A DNA stretch of 64,000 bases. Origin: Paraburkholderia sp. FT54 (GTDB lineage Bacteria; Pseudomonadota; Gammaproteobacteria; Burkholderiales; Burkholderiaceae). The notes beneath the pieces were generated by a model. That model saw only the letters and a list, made by a program, of their open reading frames with translations. It had not been told where the DNA came from and did no database searches. Location of the stretch: positions 2,356,001-2,420,000 of the forward strand of contig NZ_CP134196.1 in NCBI RefSeq assembly GCF_031585635.1, written 5' to 3'. The position numbers were made by a program, and so were the translations under genes. Positions within the stretch are counted from its first letter, which is position 1, and the number at the start of each line of letters is the position of its first letter. Shown piece by piece: positions 58,410-64,000 of this stretch.

Positions 58410-59363
58410 ATGAACTCCAGGTTCATAATCGGAGTGATGCGAAAATCCACAGTCACACGTCCGAAATCCCGAACACCAGGCACGGTTCACCTGCCCGCAT
58501 TGGTCTGTTTCGAATGCGTGGCGCGCCAACTCGGCTTCGTTCGCGCGTCAGAAGAACTCGACGTGACCACCACGGCGATTTCGAAAACCATCAAGCAGCT
58601 CGAAGCGCAGTTGGACGTACGCCTGTTCAACCGCACGACGCGAAGTGTCGCGCTCACCGAGGCCGGGACGAAGCTGCTCGACACGCTCGCACCGGCGTTG
58701 GCTCAGATTCGTGATTCAGTGCTGCAAGCCGGAGATTTCTCCGAGCGCCCGCATGGCCTGCTGCGCATCAACACCGGCTACGTCCCGTACGCCACTCTGA
58801 TTCAGCCGCACCTCGCCGCGTTCGGCGAACGCTACCCGGAGATCACGCTCGATATCGCGATCGACAACAATCTCAGCGATATCGTCGCTGGCGGATTCGA
58901 TGCCGGCATTCGCCTGGGCTATGCGCTGCAACGTGACGTGATCGCCGTACCCTTGGGGCCGACGCAGCAACTCACGGTGGTGGGTTCGCCGCGCTACTTC
59001 GAACGTCGCGGAACGCCGGGAACGCCGCACGAACTGCTCGAACATGATTGCATCCGCCATCGCCTGAACCGTTCGCGGTTCTTCGAGTGGGAATTTCGGG
59101 TCGGCGGCAAGGACGTAACCATTGACGTGGGCGGCCGACTTGTCCTCGACGAGATGCGCGCGGTGCTCGACGCCGCGTGTCAGGACATCGGGCTCGGCCT
59201 CGTCTTTCGACAATTCGCGGCCGCTGAGATTGCCTCGGGCGCCGTCGTTCCGATACTCGACGAGTTTCTGCCGCCGGACCAGCCGTTTCATCTCTACTAT
59301 GCAAATCGCGCCCACACCCCAAGCAAGTTGCGCGCGTTCATCGACTTCATGCACGAACGGTGA
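58410..59363 (+). CDS. LysR family transcriptional regulator
   Basis: A 317-residue regulator. The helix-turn-helix begins LPALVCFECVARQLGFVRAS, EELDVTTTAISKTIKQLEAQ, LFNRTTRSVALTEAG. The effector domain reads IAIDNNLSDIVAGGFDAGIR, GYALQRDVIAVPLGP, a CrgA-like pattern. The first ATG is used; ATG 58437 (after CGGAGTG) is an alternative. It is the last gene of the CoA-catabolic cluster, separated from it by remnants, and may control the symmetric region at 54703. Confidence 0.88.
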   Translation: MNSRFIIGVMRKSTVTRPKSRTPGTVHLPALVCFECVARQLGFVRASEELDVTTTAISKTIKQLEAQLDVRLFNRTTRSVALTEAGTKLLDTLAPALAQIRDSVLQAGDFSERPHGLLRINTGYVPYATLIQPHLAAFGERYPEITLDIAIDNNLSDIVAGGFDAGIRLGYALQRDVIAVPLGPTQQLTVVGSPRYFERRGTPGTPHELLEHDCIRHRLNRSRFFEWEFRVGGKDVTIDVGGRLVLDEMRAVLDAACQDIGLGLVFRQFAAAEIASGAVVPILDEFLPPDQPFHLYYANRAHTPSKLRAFIDFMHER

Positions 59364-59931
59364 ATTGAAAAGCGCCAAAGCAAGTTAGGGCGCTGATCTT
59401 TATTTTGTTTGTCGGCATCCTAAGTTATTCCGCACGTGTAAACGGTACTTGATTGCAAGAACCATTTATACACGGTCACATGGCGGAGCCGCGCCGGGCT
59501 CAGGTGCCCCTAGCCGGAAAAATTCACGAAAATTAAAGCGCCCCATTACAGCGGCTCGCAGTGCGCACGTCTATGCTGCGCCCATGTCGGGGCCTGCAAT
59601 TTGGTGTCGATCCGCTTGTCACGCGATTGCGCGTGTATTGAGCAATTCGAGCGGTCCAGTAAGCGTCGCTAATACAACGCGGCACCACTGCGCCTTCCCT
59701 TATTCTTACAAGACGATTACGCCTCGATCAAATCCGATATTGCTTTCCCCTGCCATAGACGAATTTCAATTCGATGAAAAATTGCTGTTTACGATGCCAC
59801 GGAATATTCCGTGGAAGTAATTGTAATGAAAGTTCCCGTTCACGTTAGATAAATACATCGACTCGATAATCCCTGTCGCCTACGCATAAGGGCGAAAAAG
59901 CAGTGCATGCAACCTACAGGGGCCCCCCACA
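59364..59931. other. Intergenic region, promoter side of the phosphoesterase gene
   Basis: About 570 bp. The last 200 bp are AT-richer and should hold the promoter of the phosphoesterase gene. A 123-codon frame at 59449-59820 has no family resemblance. Nothing else was recognised. Confidence 0.4.
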
Positions 59932-62250
59932 ATGTCGGTCAATCGAATAAAACGTACTACTCCTCTGCTAACCTCAATCGCCGCTGCCTGCGTGCTGGCA
60001 GCTTGCGGCGGCAATAACGACATCACGCCGACCTCGACAATCTCGGGTGTCGTCGCCTCCGCCGGCTTCGTGCCGGGCAGCACGACTGGCGATCCGACGC
60101 TCAAGGCTGGCTACTACGCGGGCGCCACCGTGTGCGTCGACGCGAACGGCAACGGCCGGTGCGACGGGTCTGAAGCCGTCGCGACGACCGACGCCACGGG
60201 CCATTTCACGCTGACGACCAGCGGCACCGGCCAATTGATCGCCGACGTGAGCACCAAGGCCATCAACACCGCAACCGGCGCAGCCGCCCCGAGCCACATG
60301 ATCCTGCGCGCCTCGGCAGCGCAGCTCGCCGACCAGGGCGCGACGAACGTCGTGATCAGCCCGATGTCGAGCGAAGTGCAGCGTCTGGTTGAAGCGAACG
60401 CCACGACCTACGCAACCGAGAAGGCCAACCTCGCGACGCGCCTGAGCGGTCCGGGTGTAGCCGCTTCGGCAGCGACTGTCGCAGCCGCCGACGTGCTCGG
60501 CGACGTGAACAAGCTGTCGGGCGCCGAACAGTCGGCGATCCTCTTTGAAGACAATGCACTGACGAACCGCTATACGTACGCGACGACCAAGCTCGATCGC
60601 GGCGACATGTACCCGGACAACCTCGCGGTGATCGGCGGCGATCCGTCGCTCGTCGGCAACAGCCGTTTGACCTCGCAGACCACCGTTGTGCCGACGCAGA
60701 AGCAGACGCCGATCACGTTCGCACAGTCGCAGCAGGCTGCGTTCAACGTCGAAGGCATTCCGCGCTATGACGCGGTCTTCATTGTCATGCTCGAGAACCG
60801 CTCGATCGGTACCACGACGGGCGGCACGATCGGTATCGAGGGCTCGGGCGACGCGCCGTTCATCGCCGGCAACCTCGACTTCACGAGCGGCAAGTGGAAC
60901 CAGGCCACGACCTATTACTCGACCGGCAACCCGTCGGAGCCGAACTACACGGCACTCGGCGGTGCGGACGACTGGGGTATCACCGACGACAACTGGTGGG
61001 GCTGCGGCGTAGACGCTTCCGCCCTGAAGGACGTCGCGTTCTCCGGCGGCAAGGCATCGGACGGTCAGCCGCTGGTGGCAACGCCCGCTGGTGCTCCGAC
61101 CAACCAGAGCGCCCTGACCGCCTTTGGCACTTGTCCGACGGGCTCGACCGCCGCGCACAACATCGTCCAACCGAACCTGTTCACGCAGTTGTCGAACGCC
61201 GGCCTGGCATGGCGCACGTATAGCGAGTCGATGAACCCGGGCCAGGATCCGCGTACCGACAGCGTCGCCGATCCGTCCGTGGTGGCTGGCTACAACGGCA
61301 TCGCCGGTACCGTCACTGCCGGCCTGACCAGCCCGGCTCTGGCAATGCCGTCACAGCTGTACAAGACGAAGCATCACCCGGGCATGGCCTACCAGACCAC
61401 GCGTTCGCTGCCGGAATTCTACGCGGACAATCGCACGATCTTCGGTACGCAGTACGCTTCGGCGCTCCAGAACACGTCGGTGTACCCGGTCCCCGCAGGC
61501 TACAACTTCGACCAGTTCGATACCGACCTGCAGAACGGCGACGTTGGTGCGGTCAACTTCATCATGCCTGACCAGTGCGACGACATGCACGGCACGGGTA
61601 ACGACCCGACCTGTAAGGGCGACAACCTCGTGAAGCGTGGCGACGCGTACGTCCAGCAGGTGGTGACCAAGATCCAGGCGTCGCCGATCTGGAACAATCC
61701 GAAACGTCATGTTGCGATCGTCGTGATGTTCGACGAAGGCGAAGGTAGCTCGACATCGTGCTGCGGCTGGAACCCGAGCACCACGTCGGCCGCTGAACCG
61801 CTCACGTTCACGAACGGCAAGTACACCCCGACGACGACCGTGCAGTACAGCAAGGGCAACCACGGTCACGGCAACTCGATCTTCGGTGTGGTCACGAACC
61901 ATGGCGTGCAGGGCATCCAGGACAGCGACGCATACAGCCACTTCGCGCTCGTGCGTACGCTGCAGGACATGTTCCAGCTCGCCGATCCGGCACCGGGCCA
62001 GGAATCGACGTACATCGCCCGTTCGAAGTACACCGAGAGCTTCATCTCGGCGAACATCCTGAACCTGCCGGAACTCGCGAACAGCGCCGATACGCACTTC
62101 GACTCGGTCCGTCCGATGAACCATGCGTACATCACGCCGGCGGGTTACACGCAGAAGCTGAATCCGGCCGACATCATCGGTACGCAGGAAGCAAATCGCC
62201 AGCCGGGTCCGGACAAGACCCAGACCAACATCTGGTCGATCGTCCAGTAA
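59932..62250 (+). CDS. Phosphoesterase/acid phosphatase-type lipoprotein
   Basis: A 772-residue exported protein with a lipobox (VLAACGG, Cys near residue 25). Residues about 60-110 form a calcium-binding-like module (VCVDANGNGRCDGSEAVATT). The catalytic part starts YDAVFIVMLENRSIGTTTGG (about 278), the signature of the PF04185 phosphoesterase family (AcpA acid phosphatase, phospholipase C). It continues with MPDQCDDMHGTGNDP, AIVVMFDEGEGSSTS with a metal Asp/Glu, and GNHGHGNSIFGVVTNHG with His residues. It should hydrolyse phosphomonoesters or phosphodiesters in the periplasm. Codon use is strongly biased to C- and G-ending codons, suggesting high expression. It precedes the cytochrome gene by 187 bp. 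Confidence 0.87.
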   Translation: MSVNRIKRTTPLLTSIAAACVLAACGGNNDITPTSTISGVVASAGFVPGSTTGDPTLKAGYYAGATVCVDANGNGRCDGSEAVATTDATGHFTLTTSGTGQLIADVSTKAINTATGAAAPSHMILRASAAQLADQGATNVVISPMSSEVQRLVEANATTYATEKANLATRLSGPGVAASAATVAAADVLGDVNKLSGAEQSAILFEDNALTNRYTYATTKLDRGDMYPDNLAVIGGDPSLVGNSRLTSQTTVVPTQKQTPITFAQSQQAAFNVEGIPRYDAVFIVMLENRSIGTTTGGTIGIEGSGDAPFIAGNLDFTSGKWNQATTYYSTGNPSEPNYTALGGADDWGITDDNWWGCGVDASALKDVAFSGGKASDGQPLVATPAGAPTNQSALTAFGTCPTGSTAAHNIVQPNLFTQLSNAGLAWRTYSESMNPGQDPRTDSVADPSVVAGYNGIAGTVTAGLTSPALAMPSQLYKTKHHPGMAYQTTRSLPEFYADNRTIFGTQYASALQNTSVYPVPAGYNFDQFDTDLQNGDVGAVNFIMPDQCDDMHGTGNDPTCKGDNLVKRGDAYVQQVVTKIQASPIWNNPKRHVAIVVMFDEGEGSSTSCCGWNPSTTSAAEPLTFTNGKYTPTTTVQYSKGNHGHGNSIFGVVTNHGVQGIQDSDAYSHFALVRTLQDMFQLADPAPGQESTYIARSKYTESFISANILNLPELANSADTHFDSVRPMNHAYITPAGYTQKLNPADIIGTQEANRQPGPDKTQTNIWSIVQ

Positions 62251-62261
62251 GTTTCACGCTC

Positions 62262-62289
62262 CCGGGGAAAGGGCCCGCCCTTTCCCCGG
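62262..62289 (+). terminator. Strong hairpin after the phosphoesterase gene
   Basis: CCGGGGAAAGGG (62262-62273) and CCCTTTCCCCGG (62278-62289) form a perfect 12-bp stem with loop CCCG, 12 bp after the stop codon. No T run follows, so it may be a weak terminator or mRNA 3' stabiliser that lowers expression of the downstream cytochrome gene. Confidence 0.6.
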
Positions 62290-62437
62290 TCTGAAACCAT
62301 CGTAGTTGCATGCCGGGTATGCCTTGCGCGTTACCCGGCACTTTTGTTGAACATCTCGCACATTTTCCCGGCCGCCTCGCCTCACGCGACTGCGGGGTTG
62401 CCCGGAAACTGACTTCCCGGCGAAAACAATATCACCC

Positions 62438-63904
62438 ATGCGTACGCTCTCTCTTGCTCTAATCTGCTCCGTTTCCGTGATGCTGGCCGCCTGTGGCGGC
62501 AGCAGCTCGCCCAGCAGCGACGCGTCAAATCCATCATCGGGCGCATCGGCGCCGGCAGCGCCAGCAGCCTCGACGCTCAGCGAGAAGGGGCAGCTCGGCC
62601 AAACGATCTTCTTCGACAAGACCCTGTCGGGCAACAAGAACATGTCGTGCGCGAGTTGTCATGATCCGGCCTACGCGTACGGGCCGCCGAACAGCCTGTC
62701 GGTGCAGCTCGGCTCCGATCCGTCGCAGTCGGGCGTGCGTGCGGTGCCGTCGCTGCGCTACAAGGCGATGACGCCGCCGTACGACGACAACGCGGCGAAC
62801 CCGGACGGCGTCACGCAGAACGCGCCTGGCGGCGGCTTCATGCTGGATGGTCGCGCCACGACGCTCGCCACACAGCCGGCGTTTCCGCTGCTGAATCCGA
62901 TCGAGATGAACAACAGCTCGCCGGACGCCGTCGTGAAGGCCGTGCAGAGCGGGCCGTACGCCGCGCGGTTCCAGCAGGTGTATGGCCAGGGCGTGTTCAC
63001 CAATACCACGACCGCGTTCAGCGATATCGGCGACGCGTTGCAGCAGTTCCAGACTGAGGACCCGTCGTTCCAGACGTACTCGAGCAAGTTCGACCTGTAT
63101 ATCGGCAACAAGATCGGCGGCACGCTGACGGCCGCCGAGACGCGCGGTCTCCAACTATTCAACGACACCACGAACGGCGCCGGCTGCGCGGCCTGCCACT
63201 ACGTGGGCGCCAACTTCCAGGGCTCGGTCGGCTTGATGACCGACTTCACGTACCAGGCGATCGGCGCACCGCGCAACGACGCGTCGATCCCGAACAACAC
63301 CGATCCGATTCCGGCCAACGCGAACGCGTCGTTCATCGACATGGGTCTGTGCGGACCGTATGCGACGCTCCACATTCCGGGCTCCACGACGAGCGGCGCA
63401 GGGCCGGATTCGTTCACCGGCGTCAATGTCCCCGATCCGTATTGCGGCCGCTTCAAGGTGCCGACGCTGCGCAACGTCGCGACGCGGTCCGTGTTCTTCC
63501 ATAACGGCGTGTTCCACTCGCTCGTGCAGGTGATCAATTTCTACAACACGCGCGACACCAACCCTGAATACTGGTATCCGAGCACCGGCGGCGACGCCAG
63601 CCACCCGGTGCAGAATCCGTCCTACGCGCTGTTCCCGACGGTTGCGTCGGGTGCGACGGCCCAATCCTTCAACGATCTGCCCGCGGCCTACCAGGGCAAT
63701 ATCGACGAAGAACTGCCGATGGGGCAAGGCCAGACTGATGCAGGTGGCACGACGGCGGCCGACGGTGCGAAGCCGCGTCCAGTTCATTCGACGCCGCAGC
63801 TGACCCAGCAGGACATCAGTGACCTGGTCTGCTTCCTGAACACGCTCACGGACGGCTATCAACCGCCCGCCACGCCGCCCACCAGCGGCTCCTGTGTGAA
63901 CTGA
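62438..63904 (+). CDS. Cytochrome c peroxidase-like diheme lipoprotein
   Basis: A 488-residue exported protein with lipobox LAACGG (Cys about residue 19) and a Ser/Ala-rich linker. Two heme c sites are CASCH (71-75, in NMSCASCHDPAYAYG) and CAACH (250-254). FFDKTLSGN, RFKVPTLRNVATRSVFFHNG and GVFHSLVQVINFYNTRD are the MauG/CcpA-type diheme peroxidase landmarks. The usual peroxidase second heme region and the MHNG-like distal element are present. It probably reduces H2O2 or acts as an electron carrier anchored in the periplasm. The pairing with the upstream lipoprotein phosphoesterase suggests joint export and regulation. Confidence 0.88.
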   Translation: MRTLSLALICSVSVMLAACGGSSSPSSDASNPSSGASAPAAPAASTLSEKGQLGQTIFFDKTLSGNKNMSCASCHDPAYAYGPPNSLSVQLGSDPSQSGVRAVPSLRYKAMTPPYDDNAANPDGVTQNAPGGGFMLDGRATTLATQPAFPLLNPIEMNNSSPDAVVKAVQSGPYAARFQQVYGQGVFTNTTTAFSDIGDALQQFQTEDPSFQTYSSKFDLYIGNKIGGTLTAAETRGLQLFNDTTNGAGCAACHYVGANFQGSVGLMTDFTYQAIGAPRNDASIPNNTDPIPANANASFIDMGLCGPYATLHIPGSTTSGAGPDSFTGVNVPDPYCGRFKVPTLRNVATRSVFFHNGVFHSLVQVINFYNTRDTNPEYWYPSTGGDASHPVQNPSYALFPTVASGATAQSFNDLPAAYQGNIDEELPMGQGQTDAGGTTAADGAKPRPVHSTPQLTQQDISDLVCFLNTLTDGYQPPATPPTSGSCVN

Positions 63905-63920
63905 TCCTGATGATCCTCGC

Positions 63921-63950
63921 ACGCGGCCTGCCCTTTCGGGCAGGCCGCGT
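63921..63950 (+). terminator. Rho-independent terminator after the diheme cytochrome gene
   Basis: A perfect 13-bp stem, ACGCGGCCTGCCC (63921-63933) and GGGCAGGCCGCGT (63938-63950), with loop TTTC, then ACTGTTTTA. It lies 16 bp after the stop codon and should end the transcript. Confidence 0.85.
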
Positions 63951-64000
63951 ACTGTTTTATCCGTACCTTAGCAATCTAACCAGAGCAACTAAAACCATGA

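Noticed and set aside
59449..59820. 123-codon plus-strand frame before the phosphoesterase gene
   Set aside because: No ribosome binding site or domain; composition is mixed, likely promoter DNA.
63997..64000. ATGA at the very end of the window
   Set aside because: Possible start of a next gene, but too little sequence to support a call.
1..64000. tRNA, rRNA, CRISPR, phage or intact insertion-sequence features
   Set aside because: None seen by eye on either strand; a tRNA scan and an IS search would confirm.

Overview
The window looks like a high-GC betaproteobacterium of the Burkholderia/Paraburkholderia/Caballeronia group. The evidence is an OmpC-type Burkholderia porin, small Burkholderiales families (DUF3331, DUF3563), many LysR, GntR, MarR and TetR regulators, several MFS carriers for organic acids, and GC-rich codon use. 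No rRNA, tRNA, CRISPR array, phage or intact insertion sequence was found. Most of the window is accessory catabolic and signalling DNA, as is typical of a secondary replicon; the replicon assignment is inference.

Layout. 1-2.2 kb: tail of an MFS carrier and two overlapping MmgE/PrpD genes. 2.3-6.9 kb: a membrane-linked FAD dehydrogenase of the gluconate/glucose/sorbitol type (small Tat subunit, GMC subunit with a Cys cluster, triheme cytochrome) preceded by a GlcG/HbpS-like secreted protein, closed by a strong terminator. 7-8.2 kb: porin. 8.4-14.6 kb: a GntR-controlled organic-acid cluster (SDR, two MFS carriers, GntR, MmgE/PrpD) with repeated TTGTCGACAA palindromes and a 53-residue MmgE/PrpD remnant. 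14.7-17.7 kb: GntR/UTRA regulator, VOC protein and MFS carrier around a 22-bp perfect palindrome. 17.8-20.5 kb: DUF190, a twin palindromic repeat, a YbdG-type mechanosensitive protein that seems to lack its pore helix, an SRPBCC protein and a broken VOC gene. 20.5-21.9 kb: MarR regulator and enoyl-CoA hydratase sharing matching operators. 22.5-26.3 kb: sugar-type ABC importer and an amidohydrolase. 26.5-29.8 kb: split chromate transporter, DUF1571 protein and anti-sigma factor.

30-44.3 kb is a signalling region: a lipoprotein, two GGDEF-EAL proteins, a CqsS-like hybrid histidine kinase directly downstream of a KAS III-like ketosynthase, a PAS histidine kinase with a FixJ-type regulator, and a single-domain receiver. 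The ketosynthase/CqsS-like pair is the best candidate here for an undescribed system: a fatty-acid-derived signal synthase next to its possible receptor.

44.4-50 kb: small proteins, pirin with divergent LysR, TetR, remnants, and an alcohol dehydrogenase flanked by 30-bp inverted repeats (29/30 identical). 50.2-59.4 kb: a CoA-ester catabolic cluster (double CaiB/BaiF protein, enoyl-CoA hydratase, SDR, MHS carrier, thiolase, two LysR regulators) with an elaborate symmetric divergent control region, followed by DUF3563 and a frameshifted ammonium-transporter remnant. 59.9-63.9 kb: a lipoprotein phosphoesterase and a diheme cytochrome c peroxidase-like lipoprotein ending in a strong terminator.
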